The position numbers and the translations under genes are program-made. Shown one piece after another: positions 37,942-46,557 of a stretch of DNA of 64,000 nucleotides. This DNA comes from JACCXG01 sp963785755. GTDB lineage: Bacteria; Acidobacteriota; Vicinamibacteria; Vicinamibacterales; 2-12-FULL-66-21. Location of the stretch: the NCBI GenBank assembly GCA_963785755.1, contig CAWAXG010000040.1, forward strand, positions 62,001-126,000. Direction: 5' to 3'. The notes beneath the pieces are model-generated. The model saw only the letters and a list, made by a program, of their open reading frames with translations, made no database searches and was not told where the DNA came from. How positions within the stretch are numbered: the stretch's first letter is position 1; each line of letters opens with the position of its first letter.

Positions 37942-39717
37942 ATGCCTCGTATACTCTCAGAAGGGATGCGTTCCGCGTTTCGCCGGCTCCTGCCTTTCAT
38001 CGATCGCTACCGTCGGCAGTTCATCATCGGCCTCGGCTGCGTGATCGTCACCACCGCGATTCAGTTGCTGTCGCCGTGGGTGCTGAAGTACACCATCGAC
38101 GATCTCACCGTGGGCGTCACCCGGCCCAAGCTGGCGTTCTACGCGGCGATGCTGCTCGCGATCGCGTGCGTCGGCGCCGTGTTCAGGTACCTGATGCGCC
38201 GCATCCTGATCGGGGCGTCGCGCGACATCGAGTTCGACATCAGGAACGCGTTCTTCGCGCGGCTTCAGGACATGCCGCTCGGCTACTACCAGGTCAGACG
38301 GACCGGCGATCTGATGTCGCGGGCCACCAACGACCTGAACGCGGTGCGCATGATGATCGGCCCGGCGATCATGTACTCGGCCAATACCGTCCTCGTCTTC
38401 ATCGTCGCGATCGTTCTGATGCTGTCCATCGATGCGCGCCTGACGATGATGGCGCTGCTGCCGCTGCCGCTCGTGTCAGTCAGCGTCTGGTATTTCGGGA
38501 ACGCCATCCACAAGCGCTTCGAAGCGATTCAGGAGCAGCTGTCGGACGTGAGCGCGGTCGTGCAGGAAGCGCTCGCCGGCGTCCGGGTCGTTCGCGCGTA
38601 CCGGCAGGAGGCGCACGAAATAGAGCGCTTCCGCTCGGCCAATCTCGAGTACGTCCGGCGCAATCGCGTCCTCATCAGCCTGCAGGGGATGTTCTTTCCG
38701 AGCATGACGTTCTTCCTGGGCATCGGGTCGCTGCTCGTCCTCTGGCTCGGCAGCCGCGAAGTGATTCGCGGGCGGATCACGCTCGGCGAGTTCGTCGCCT
38801 TCAACGCCTATCTCGTCATGCTCAGCTGGCCGATGATTGCGTTCGGGTGGGTCACGAACATTCTTCAGCGCGGCATGGCGTCCTGGAAACGCATGCTGGA
38901 GGTGCTCGACGCGGTTCCCGACATCGACGATCGGCAGGTGACAGACGCCGGCCGCGCCGCGCCGCCCACCGGCGCTATCGAGATTCGCGATCTTGTGTTC
39001 GCCTACCCGGGATCCGACCGGCCCGTGCTCGATCATGTTTCCCTGAAGATCAACGCGGGTCAGACCGTAGCTCTGGTGGGCGCGACGGGGTCGGGCAAGT
39101 CGACGCTGATCAACCTGCTGCCGCGGCTGCACGAGCCGCCGCCGGGGACGGTGCTGCTCGACGGCATCGACGTCCGGGACATTCCTCTCAGCCGGCTCCG
39201 TGAGGCCATCGGATTCGTGCCGCAGGAGCCGTTTCTGTTCTCGAACAGCATCGGCGACAACGTTGCCCTGGGAACGGAGACGCCGGATCCGGGACGGCTG
39301 CGGGAAGCCGCCGGCATTGCCCGCCTGGACAAGGACGTCGAGTCGTTTCCCAAGGCATTCGACACCGTCATCGGCGAGCGCGGCATCACGTTGTCGGGCG
39401 GGCAGAAGCAGCGCACGGCAATTGCGCGCGCGGTGATGCTCAATCCTCGGATTCTGATCCTCGACGATGCGTTGTCGGCGGTGGATACCTACACGGAAGA
39501 GGAGATCCTCACACGGCTGCGAGTCTTCATGCGTCAGCGGACGTCGATCATCGTGTCACACCGGATTTCGACAGTTCGTCACGCCGATCTCATCATCGTC
39601 CTCGACAATGGCCGCGTCGTCGAACAGGGGCATCACGACGAGCTGGTCCGGCGGCGGGGGCTGTACGCGGAGCTTCATCAGAAACAGCTGCTGCAGGAGG
39701 AGCTGGCAGCGAGTTGA
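37942..39717 (+). CDS. ABC exporter half-transporter, subunit 1 (degenerate nucleotide site)
   Basis: 591 residues: six membrane helices (residues 1-320), then an NBD with Walker A GATGSGKST, signature LSGGQ, Walker B ILILDDALSAVD and H-loop SHRIST. The residue after the Walker B Asp is Asp, not the catalytic Glu, so its own ATP site is degenerate. The ATG at 37966 (MRSAFRRLL) is an alternative start. With the gene 76 bp downstream it should form a heterodimeric exporter like TM287/288 or BmrCD. The substrate is unknown; drug or lipid export is usual. Confidence 0.92.
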   Translation: MPRILSEGMRSAFRRLLPFIDRYRRQFIIGLGCVIVTTAIQLLSPWVLKYTIDDLTVGVTRPKLAFYAAMLLAIACVGAVFRYLMRRILIGASRDIEFDIRNAFFARLQDMPLGYYQVRRTGDLMSRATNDLNAVRMMIGPAIMYSANTVLVFIVAIVLMLSIDARLTMMALLPLPLVSVSVWYFGNAIHKRFEAIQEQLSDVSAVVQEALAGVRVVRAYRQEAHEIERFRSANLEYVRRNRVLISLQGMFFPSMTFFLGIGSLLVLWLGSREVIRGRITLGEFVAFNAYLVMLSWPMIAFGWVTNILQRGMASWKRMLEVLDAVPDIDDRQVTDAGRAAPPTGAIEIRDLVFAYPGSDRPVLDHVSLKINAGQTVALVGATGSGKSTLINLLPRLHEPPPGTVLLDGIDVRDIPLSRLREAIGFVPQEPFLFSNSIGDNVALGTETPDPGRLREAAGIARLDKDVESFPKAFDTVIGERGITLSGGQKQRTAIARAVMLNPRILILDDALSAVDTYTEEEILTRLRVFMRQRTSIIVSHRISTVRHADLIIVLDNGRVVEQGHHDELVRRRGLYAELHQKQLLQEELAAS

Positions 39718-39792
39718 AGCGGGGCCGGGCCGGAGAGGGACGGCGACGCCTCTCGACCAGCGCAGGAAATCTCTGTCACGAGCGTTGAGTGA

Positions 39793-41611
39793 ATGTCCAT
39801 CCACGACGACGAGATTCTCGGTAAGGCCTACGACAGCGTCCTGATGCGGCGTCTGCTCGGCTACCTGCGTCCGTACCGGTCGCAGGTAGCGGTCGCGCTC
39901 GCGGCCATCATCGGCGCGTCGACCTTGCAGCTGGCGCAGCCCTACCTGCTGAAGATCGCGATCGATCAGCACATCGCGACGGGCGACATGGCGGGACTCG
40001 ACGTCATCGCGCTCGCATATCTGGGGATCCTGATCGCGTCGTTCGCGCTCGAGTACCTCCAGACCTGGACGCTGCAGCTCACCGGCCAGCGGATCATGTT
40101 CGATCTGCGGATGCAGATTTACGAGCACCTGCAGCGGCTCGACGTGCAGTTCTACGACCGGAACCCGGTCGGACGGCTGATGACGCGGGTCACCACCGAC
40201 GTCGACGTCCTGAACGATCTGTTCACGGCGGGCGTCGTGTCGATCTTCGGCGACGTGTTCATGCTGGCCGGGATCATGGTCGTGCTGGTCGTGATGGACT
40301 GGCGGCTGGCGCTCGTCGCGTTCAGCGTGCTGCCGCTGATCTTCTTCATCTCGCAGTGGTTCCGGCGCAACGCCCGCGAGTCCTATCGGGTCGTGCGCTT
40401 GTGGATCGCGCGCATCAATGCCTTCCTGCAGGAGCACATCACCGGGATGTCCACGGTGCAGCTGTTCCGGCAGGAGCGGCGGACGTATGTCCGATTCGAG
40501 GAGATCAACCGCACCCACCGCGACGCGAACGTCCAGTCGATTTTCTATTACGCCGTGTTCTACCCGGCGATCGAGGTGGTCGGTGCCCTGGCCTCCGCCC
40601 TGATCATCTGGTTTGGCGGAGGCTGGACCCTCGAAGGCACGCTGACCCTCGGTTCGCTGGTCGCGTTCCTGCAGGTACTCGCAGCGCTTCTTCCGGCCGA
40701 TCAGCGACATGTCGGAGAAGTTCAACGTCCTTCAGGCCGCCATGGCCTCCTCCGAGCGGATCTTCAAGCTCCTCGATACCCCGGTCAGGATTGCGACGAC
40801 GATGACCGGGCGGGCATCGTTCGAGGTTCGGGAGCGGACCCACCCGATGAGCCACCGCGAAGCGAGCGGCGCCATCACCTTCGAGAACGTGACCTTTGCG
40901 TACGTCGAAGGGGAGCCGGTGCTGAAGAACGTGTCCTTCGAGGTGAAACCAGGTGAGCGCGTGGGGATCGTCGGCGCGACAGGGGCGGGGAAGTCGACGC
41001 TAATCAACCTCCTGCTGCGGTTCTACGACGTGACGGGCGGACGCATCCTGGTTGACGGGGTCGATGTCCGGTCGATGGACCTGCACTCGCTCCGCGCGAA
41101 GTTCAGTCTGGTCCTCCAGGACGTCCACCTGTTCTCAGGGACCATCGCGGGAAATGTCAGGCTCGGCAACAGCTGGATCACCGACGACCAGATCCGGCAG
41201 GCCGTCCGGGCGGTCCATGCCGACAGGTTCATCGATCGCTTGCCCCAGCAGTACGACCATCCGGTGGCCGAACGTGGGGCCACTCTGTCGGTCGGTCAGA
41301 AACAGCTGCTGTCGTTCGCTCGTGCCCTGGCCTTCGACCCGGCCATTCTCGTCCTCGACGAGGCCACGTCTAGCGTCGACACCGAGACCGAGCTCCTGAT
41401 TCGCGACGCCCTGCACATTCTCATGGCCGGCCGGACGACGCTGGCCATCGCGCATCGGCTGTCGACGATTCAGGACATGGACAAGATCCTCGTCCTGCAC
41501 CGCGGGGAGCTGCGCGAGGCTGGCTCACATCAGGAGCTGCTCGCCCGCAGGGGCATCTACCACAAGCTTTATCAGCTTCAGTTCAAGGACCAGGAACGGC
41601 GTTCGGCCTGA
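39793..41611 (+). CDS. ABC exporter half-transporter, subunit 2, frameshifted
   Basis: About 605 residues once the frame is repaired. The membrane domain is in the first frame (LLGYLRPYRSQVAVALAAII to LTLGSLVAFLQ); the rest of the chain (MSEKFNVLQAAMASSERIF, Walker A GATGAGKST, signature LSVGQ, Walker B ILVLDEATSSVD, H-loop AHRLST) is in the +1 frame. Dropping one G of CAGG at 40672-40675 gives a continuous family-like stretch, LQYSQRFFRPISDMSEKF. Catalytic Glu is present, but the signature is LSVGQ, fitting the degenerate site of subunit 1. The same decamer carries a frameshift at 1037. Confidence 0.92.
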
Positions 41612-41635
41612 CCGGGAAGTCTGCCGTCGGCCGGA

Positions 41636-42211
41636 CTACTTGTTTGTCGTCTGATCGGCGACCGGGGCAACCGTCGCCTGTTCGCCTGGCGCCGGCAACT
41701 CCGGAGGTGGAGGAAGCACGGCTTCACGCTGGCGGAACAGCCTCTCAACCAGCTTGGGGGTGCTGTTCTGAGGATTCCACCCCATTCTCAGCACGGTGAT
41801 GAGCATCTGACGGCGTCCCAGCTGGAGGGCCTCATTGCAGCTCCAGATGTAGATGTCGAGATGCCGGCCATGGACGCGGGGCCCCGTATCCATAACCGTA
41901 TAAACGCCGTTGTACTTCTCGCCCAGTCGATCGATCTGGACGACCGACCCCACCGGCAGCAGATCGGGATCTGCGGCGGCGATGCCGGTCCGCACGTTCA
42001 CCCCCGACGCCGTCGTCGTGCCCTTGCAGTAGGCAGTCGCGGTGAAGCGCAGGCGGACGCCCGGCGCCGGCTTGCCGGTCAGTTCTTCCTGGCCGGCTAC
42101 CCGGATCGCGTAACGCGAGTCGAGCGTCGTGACTTCGTAGAGAAGCGCGAACGACACCGCGGCGGTCGCGGTGACCACGAACTTGCGCCCGGTTGAGCGG
42201 GTGATGAACAT
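41636..42211 (-). CDS. 3D-domain (MltA/DPBB-like) protein, membrane anchored
   Basis: 191 residues. One N-terminal membrane helix (FVVTATAAVSFALLYEV) precedes a 3D domain: FTATAYCKGTTTASG, RTGIAAADPDLLPVGSVVQI, YNGVYTVMDTGPRVHGRHLD, named for its three Asp residues (ADP, MDT, HLD). The family shares the MltA double-psi barrel and acts on peptidoglycan. A Pro-rich tail follows. A stable hairpin at 42221-42246 directly precedes its start and holds the only SD-like sequence. Confidence 0.88.
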   Translation of the reverse strand: MFITRSTGRKFVVTATAAVSFALLYEVTTLDSRYAIRVAGQEELTGKPAPGVRLRFTATAYCKGTTTASGVNVRTGIAAADPDLLPVGSVVQIDRLGEKYNGVYTVMDTGPRVHGRHLDIYIWSCNEALQLGRRQMLITVLRMGWNPQNSTPKLVERLFRQREAVLPPPPELPAPGEQATVAPVADQTTNK

Positions 42212-42220
42212 ATCGTTTTA

Positions 42221-42246
42221 GGGTCCCCTGGGGGGCCGAGGGACCC
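42221..42246 (-). promoter_or_regulatory. Hairpin covering the ribosome-binding site of the 3D-domain gene
   Basis: GGGTCCC (42221-42227) and GGGACCC (42240-42246) form a 7-bp perfect stem 9 nt upstream of the ATG. On the mRNA the only SD-like purines (AGGGGA) lie in or beside the 3' arm, so translation could be structure-controlled. There is no T-run, so it is not a typical terminator. Confidence 0.5.
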
Positions 42247-42323
42247 ATCCACTCTAGCCATCTCAGGGGGGCAGGTCAACCTTTCCGGGTTCCATACTGG
42301 TCAGGGAGTATCACAGGAACTGC

Positions 42324-42818
42324 TTACACTTCTGTGTCTTGCGGATGATGCAGCTGTTTGCGGTGTGTGATCACCATCACGAACGCTGCGCGATACGCGA
42401 TGAGTCCGAGGAGTGTCGCGCCGATCGTTGAGCCGAGCGTGAACGCCCAGACGAACGGTCGGAGATGAGCCGCGGCCTGACTAAAGTCTCGCCAGGAGCG
42501 GTTTTCCATGGCGGCAATCAGGCCGTCCACGGTGCCGGGCGGGATTTCGATTCCGAGGATCGCGGCGCCGAGCCAAGTCGAGAGGGTGTAGTAGGGAACC
42601 AGAATCCAGGGAAGGTTGGAGTAGACCCCGAGCAGGACGGCGACCCGATTCAGGTTCAGCGCGAACGCGAACGCCACGCCGAGGATGGTGTGGAGGCCCA
42701 GGACTGGAGAGAAGCCGAAGAAGACCCCGAGCGCGTAGGCGAACGCGGTCCGCCCGGGGGTATCGTGGGTGTGCAGGAGCTGCTCGAGCCAGACGCGGAC
42801 CCGGGGAAACCTCGCCAT
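42324..42818 (-). CDS. DUF2062 membrane protein
   Basis: 164 residues with the DUF2062 pattern: TPGRTAFAYALGVFFGFSPV, GLHTILGVAFAFALNLNRVA, GVYSNLPWILVPYYTLSTWLG and a last helix FTLGSTIGATLLGLIAYRA. It probably has three to four membrane helices. Function is unknown; family members are often near polysaccharide or lipid genes. It begins 5 bp after the thiL stop, so it is probably in the rny-thiL transcript. Confidence 0.85.
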   Translation of the reverse strand: MARFPRVRVWLEQLLHTHDTPGRTAFAYALGVFFGFSPVLGLHTILGVAFAFALNLNRVAVLLGVYSNLPWILVPYYTLSTWLGAAILGIEIPPGTVDGLIAAMENRSWRDFSQAAAHLRPFVWAFTLGSTIGATLLGLIAYRAAFVMVITHRKQLHHPQDTEV

Positions 42819-42823
42819 CTCGG

Positions 42824-43867
42824 TCAGAAGTGGGTGTAACCCTCGGGCATCGCCTCGGCGGACCCGTCGCGCATCAGCACTAGTGAGGGTGACGGCGTCA
42901 GCTCGCCGATTCGGGTGATAGGGATTCCGCGAGCCTGACCCAGGACCATCTTGAGACGACCCCGCCGGCGGGCCGGCACCGAGAAGAGCAGCTCGTAGTC
43001 ATCGCCGCCCGAAAGCGCCGCCCGGATCGGATCCACTCCACGGTCGCGAAAGACCTGCGCGGCGGCCTCCGGAATTGGCAGCCGCCGGGCGTCGATGACC
43101 GCACCAGTGCCGCTCGCCCCGGCCAGCTGGCGGACCGCATCCGCGAGACCATCACTGAGATCCATGCAGGCGCTGGCGGCTCGTGAGCGGCCGAGTATCC
43201 AACCGAGACGGAACCGGGGCTCGGGCCGGCGGTAGCGCATAACGCAGGCCGTCATATCTGGCCTGCCGGCCGATCCGCCACTGTTCGCCATGCCGGTTCG
43301 CAGCCATTCAAGGCCCGCGGCGGCGGCCCCGACCGTTCCCGTGAGGTAGAGACCATCGCCGGCGCGCCCGCCGCCCCGGGTCAGGACCTTCCTCGGGCCG
43401 ACCGCACCCGTCAAGGCGACGTCGACAATCAAAGGGCCCGGGGATTTCGTCAGGTTTCCGCCGGCGACGATCACGTCGGCTTCCTTGGCCATGGCCGCGA
43501 CGCCGTCGAGGAGCGCGGTGAGCTCGCCGACGAGCATGCGCTCCGGGACAATGAGGGAGAGCAGGGCCAGCCGGGGCTTGCCACCCATTGCCGCGACATC
43601 GCTGATGTTGACCGCCAGCGCCTTGTAGCCAACATCTTCCGGGGAGGAAAGCCTCAGGTCGAAATGGACTCCCTCCACGAGCGCGTCGGTCGTCAGGACC
43701 TCGAGCATTCCCCGCGCCGGCACCGCGACGGCCGCATCGTCGCCGATGCCGACCGGGAGCAGTTCGGGGGAGGCGGGGAACCGCGACTGGATGAGCGCGA
43801 TGAGGCCGCGCTCGCCTAGTGCCGTGATTGGACTGCTGATGTCGCTAACGGGCGTACTCAACGGCAC
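42824..43867 (-). CDS. thiL: Thiamine-monophosphate kinase
   Basis: 347 residues counted from GTG 43867; a TTG at 43861 is the other candidate and no ATG fits, so the start is uncertain. Motifs: GERGLIALI, VGIGDDAAV, TTDALVEGVHFDL, VGYKALAVNISDVAAMGG, IVAGGNLTKSPGP, CMDLSDGLADAV and LSGGDDYELLFSV. It makes thiamine diphosphate from thiamine monophosphate and ATP. The start overlaps the end of rny by about 23 bp. Confidence 0.93.
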   Translation of the reverse strand: MPLSTPVSDISSPITALGERGLIALIQSRFPASPELLPVGIGDDAAVAVPARGMLEVLTTDALVEGVHFDLRLSSPEDVGYKALAVNISDVAAMGGKPRLALLSLIVPERMLVGELTALLDGVAAMAKEADVIVAGGNLTKSPGPLIVDVALTGAVGPRKVLTRGGGRAGDGLYLTGTVGAAAAGLEWLRTGMANSGGSAGRPDMTACVMRYRRPEPRFRLGWILGRSRAASACMDLSDGLADAVRQLAGASGTGAVIDARRLPIPEAAAQVFRDRGVDPIRAALSGGDDYELLFSVPARRRGRLKMVLGQARGIPITRIGELTPSPSLVLMRDGSAEAMPEGYTHF

Positions 43868-45464
43868 GCGTCTCACGGATGACCGTGACCTTGATCTGGC
43901 CGGGGTATTCCAGTTCGTTTTCGATCCGGCGGGCGATGTCTTTGGAAAGCCAGACCGTTTCCTCGTCTGAAATACGCTCGCTTTCCACGACGATGCGGAT
44001 CTCACGGCCGGCCTGCAGGGCAAAGGCCTTCGAGACGCCGGCGAAGGAGTCCGCGATCCCTTCGAGCTTTTCGAGCCGCTTGACATAGGACTCGAGGATG
44101 TCGCGGCGCGCGCCGGGGCGGGCGGCTGAAATCGCGTCCGCAGCCTGGACGATCATGGCTTCGATCGAGGGCCAGTCGATGTCCATGTGATGGGCGGCGA
44201 CGGCCATCAGCACGGGTTCCGATTCGCCGTGCTTCCTCAGGAAATCCAGGCCCAGCTCGAGGTGCGTTCCCTGGAGATCGCGGTCGATCGCCTTGCCCAC
44301 GTCGTGCAGGAAGGCGGCCCGGGTGGCGACCTGGGCGTTCAGTCCGAGCTCCTTGGCCATGATGCCGGCAAGGAACGCGACTTCCCTGGAGTGGTTCAGA
44401 ACGTTCTGGCCATAACTCGTCCGGAATTTCAGTCGCCCCATCAACCGGAGCACCTCGGGGTGGACGTCGTAGAGGCCCAGCTCGAACGCGGCCGCCTCGC
44501 CCTCGCGGCGGACGGTCTCCTCCATTTCGGTTTTGACCTTCTCGACGATCTCCTCGATGCGGGCAGGGTGGATTCTGCCGTCCGCGATCAACCTTCCGAT
44601 CGCCTGCCGGGCGACCTCGCGGCGGAGCGGATCGAAGCTTGACAGGATGATCGCGCCTGGCGTGTCGTCCACGATCAGCTCGACCCCGGTCGCGGTTTCC
44701 AGCGCCCGAATATTGCGGCCTTCACGGCCGATGATTCGGCCCTTGAGGTCGTCGCTGGGAAGATCGACGACCGACACGGTCGTCTCGATCGTGTGTTCCG
44801 CCGCGCTCCGCTGGATGGCGTCCACGATGATCTGCTGGGCGCGGGCCGCGGCGGTCTCGCGCGCTTCCGCCTCGAGCCGTTTGACGAGATTTGCCGAGTC
44901 GCGCCGGGCGTCGGACTCGAGCTGTTTCAGCAGCAACTCGCGAGCTTCTTCCGCGGTCAGTCCGGCAACCCGCTGCAGCTCGCGCTGGCGATCGGCGACG
45001 AGCTGCTCGATCCGCGCCTGGCTGGCGCCGACGGCCTGTTCCTTCGCGGCGAGCGCTTTCTCGCGGCCCCGCAACTCCTGTTCGAGCCGATCCGTTGCGG
45101 TCAGCCTGTCCGCCAGGGCCCGGGTCTTGTCGGCAAGCGTCTGTTCGAGCGAGAGGATCTCCGCCCGCCGCTCGCGCGCCTGACGGTCGGCGTCGGCGGC
45201 AACCTCGTGAGCCTTCTCGCGGGCGGCGATCGCCGCTTCCTTTTGCAGGGCGTCGGCATCGCGCTCCGCCTGCTTGAGGAGGTTCTGGGCGGTCTGTTCG
45301 GTTTGTTTGAGGAGCTGGGTGACCGCGGCTTGCGCCTCCTGGGCGGCGACTTCGCCGGCGGTCCGACGTGCGTTGGTGGCCCGAAGTATCAGGTAAACCG
45401 CCAGCGGGATGATGATCCCGCCGGCCAGGACGACGATCGTGACCACGGTGACAGCTGAACCCAT
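43845..45464 (-). CDS. rny: Ribonuclease Y
   Basis: 539 residues, family length. An N-terminal membrane anchor (TVVTIVVLAGGIIIPLAVYL) and a long coiled coil (residues 30-200) precede a KH domain (LKGRIIGREGRNIRALE) and an HD domain (AAFLHDVGKAIDRDLQG, AAHHMDIDWPS). It starts mRNA decay as a membrane-bound endoribonuclease. The order zapA, 6S RNA, rny is one I know from several phyla. Confidence 0.97.
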   Translation of the reverse strand: MGSAVTVVTIVVLAGGIIIPLAVYLILRATNARRTAGEVAAQEAQAAVTQLLKQTEQTAQNLLKQAERDADALQKEAAIAAREKAHEVAADADRQARERRAEILSLEQTLADKTRALADRLTATDRLEQELRGREKALAAKEQAVGASQARIEQLVADRQRELQRVAGLTAEEARELLLKQLESDARRDSANLVKRLEAEARETAAARAQQIIVDAIQRSAAEHTIETTVSVVDLPSDDLKGRIIGREGRNIRALETATGVELIVDDTPGAIILSSFDPLRREVARQAIGRLIADGRIHPARIEEIVEKVKTEMEETVRREGEAAAFELGLYDVHPEVLRLMGRLKFRTSYGQNVLNHSREVAFLAGIMAKELGLNAQVATRAAFLHDVGKAIDRDLQGTHLELGLDFLRKHGESEPVLMAVAAHHMDIDWPSIEAMIVQAADAISAARPGARRDILESYVKRLEKLEGIADSFAGVSKAFALQAGREIRIVVESERISDEETVWLSKDIARRIENELEYPGQIKVTVIRETRAVEYAR

Positions 45465-45542
45465 CGGGATTCCCGTCGCAAAAAGCGAAACCTGACCACA
45501 CGATGGTCAGGAGGTCAGCTCGTGTTAGCGGTAAAAAGGAAA

Positions 45543-45722
45543 GGGCCCCGCTTTGCCGTGTGGGGAGGTCGGATGAACCTGCTCAAAGCAGGTGGAACCG
45601 CTGCACAAGCGGTGCTTCAGGCTTCCTCTTGCAGAGGCATGCACACCACACCACGTCGCGATTCTCTTAGGGTGAAACGTTGGCTCAAACGAGCCTCCGA
45701 ACCATCACGCGCAAAGCAGGGA
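45543..45722 (-). ncRNA. ssrS: 6S RNA
   Basis: The 5' strand CCCTGCTTTGC (45711-45721) and the 3' strand GCAAAGCGGGG (45546-45556) form an 11-bp closing stem with one G-U. Inside, motifs align with E. coli 6S RNA in order: GAGCCAACGTTTCA (E. coli GAGCCGATATTTCA), GCATGCCTCTGCAAGAGGAAGCCT at the apical part in place of GCATGCTC...GAGAAGCCT, then CACCTGCTTTGAGCAGGTTCA. Length of about 180 nt fits, and the gene lies between zapA and rny, a usual 6S position. A T-rich tract follows (about 45531-45541). It mimics open promoter DNA and binds the housekeeping holoenzyme. Confidence 0.87.
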
Positions 45723-45739
45723 ACTCAAACACCTGGTCG

Positions 45740-45768
45740 ATCTTACAGGCGAACCTTGCCGTGGGCAA
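45740..45768 (-). promoter_or_regulatory. Predicted promoter of 6S RNA
   Basis: TTGCCC (45763-45768) and TAAGAT (45740-45745) on the minus strand are 17 bp apart. The transcript would start roughly 10 nt upstream of the closing stem of 6S RNA. Confidence 0.6.
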
Positions 45769-45835
45769 GCATCAGGGCCGGTTTTTCTGCGTATTTTCGT
45801 GTGACTGGAGCCTGTTTCCGCGAGGATCCCAGCTG

Positions 45836-46150
45836 CTAGCCCACCGCGGAACGAACCGGTTCTCCCTGCAGCGCGAGGTCGAGGACCCGCTCCAGGTCGG
45901 CCGCCCGGCGCGAGAACGCGGCGTGATCGGTCTCGACGTCGTTGCAGGCGCGGAAAAACTCGTCGGCGATGTTCAGTGCCGCCAGTACGGCGAGCTTCAG
46001 CGTATCGCCCGCAGGCGATTCCTTCGCCGCCAGTCGCATCTTCTCGTCGACGTAGGCGGCCAGCTCCGCTACGTAGGCGGGGTCCAGGCCACTCCGGATC
46101 GGATAGCGGTGGCCATGGATCTCCACGTGGATGACGCGGGACTCGATCAT
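45836..46150 (-). CDS. zapA: Cell division protein ZapA
   Basis: 104 residues. The N-terminal globular domain (VIHVEIHGHRYPIRSGLDPA, YVAELAAYVDEKMRLAA) and central helix (LKLAVLAALNIADEFFRA) match ZapA, which bundles FtsZ filaments at the division site. The C-terminal coiled coil is short. Directly upstream (70 bp) is a ZapB-like coiled-coil gene; downstream is 6S RNA. Confidence 0.93.
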   Translation of the reverse strand: MIESRVIHVEIHGHRYPIRSGLDPAYVAELAAYVDEKMRLAAKESPAGDTLKLAVLAALNIADEFFRACNDVETDHAAFSRRAADLERVLDLALQGEPVRSAVG

Positions 46151-46221
46151 CGGCTACGAAGCGGAGCCGTCAAGGGACCGTGCGCGGCTGCCTTGACTCC
46201 GGGAGGTTCCCATCGTGCGTA

Positions 46222-46506
46222 TCAGAGGTTCAGGCTTTCGATCTGCTGCAGCATCTCGTCCACGCGCGAGCGGATCAGGTTCCGCTCCTCGCGCAGCGCG
46301 AGCACCTCGTTGTTGGCGGTTTCGGCGTCGCCCAGGCGCGCGCGAGCCGTGTCCAGCTCGCGCGTCAGGCGCGCGTTCTCGTCGGAGGCTGTGCGGTTCT
46401 CCGCACGAAGCCGATCGATCATGCCGACGAGCAGTTTCACTTTCTCTTCCAGACGATCGATGGGTTCGAGATCAACGGATTGGGTTGCAACTGCGGATTT
46501 TGCCAC
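46222..46506 (-). CDS. ZapB-like coiled-coil protein
   Basis: 94 residues, almost entirely one coiled coil (IDRLEEKVKLLVGMIDRLRA, ELDTARARLGDAETANNEVL, LREERNLIRSRVDEMLQQIE). The C-terminal ERNLIRSRVDEMLQQIESLN pattern is typical of small proteins encoded before zapA and is related to ZapB. It probably assists Z-ring assembly together with ZapA (inference from context). Confidence 0.78.
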   Translation of the reverse strand: MAKSAVATQSVDLEPIDRLEEKVKLLVGMIDRLRAENRTASDENARLTRELDTARARLGDAETANNEVLALREERNLIRSRVDEMLQQIESLNL

Positions 46507-46557
46507 GAGGATGCCTCAACTAAGCCGGTGAGCCGGTGAACTGCATGCCGGTAAACT

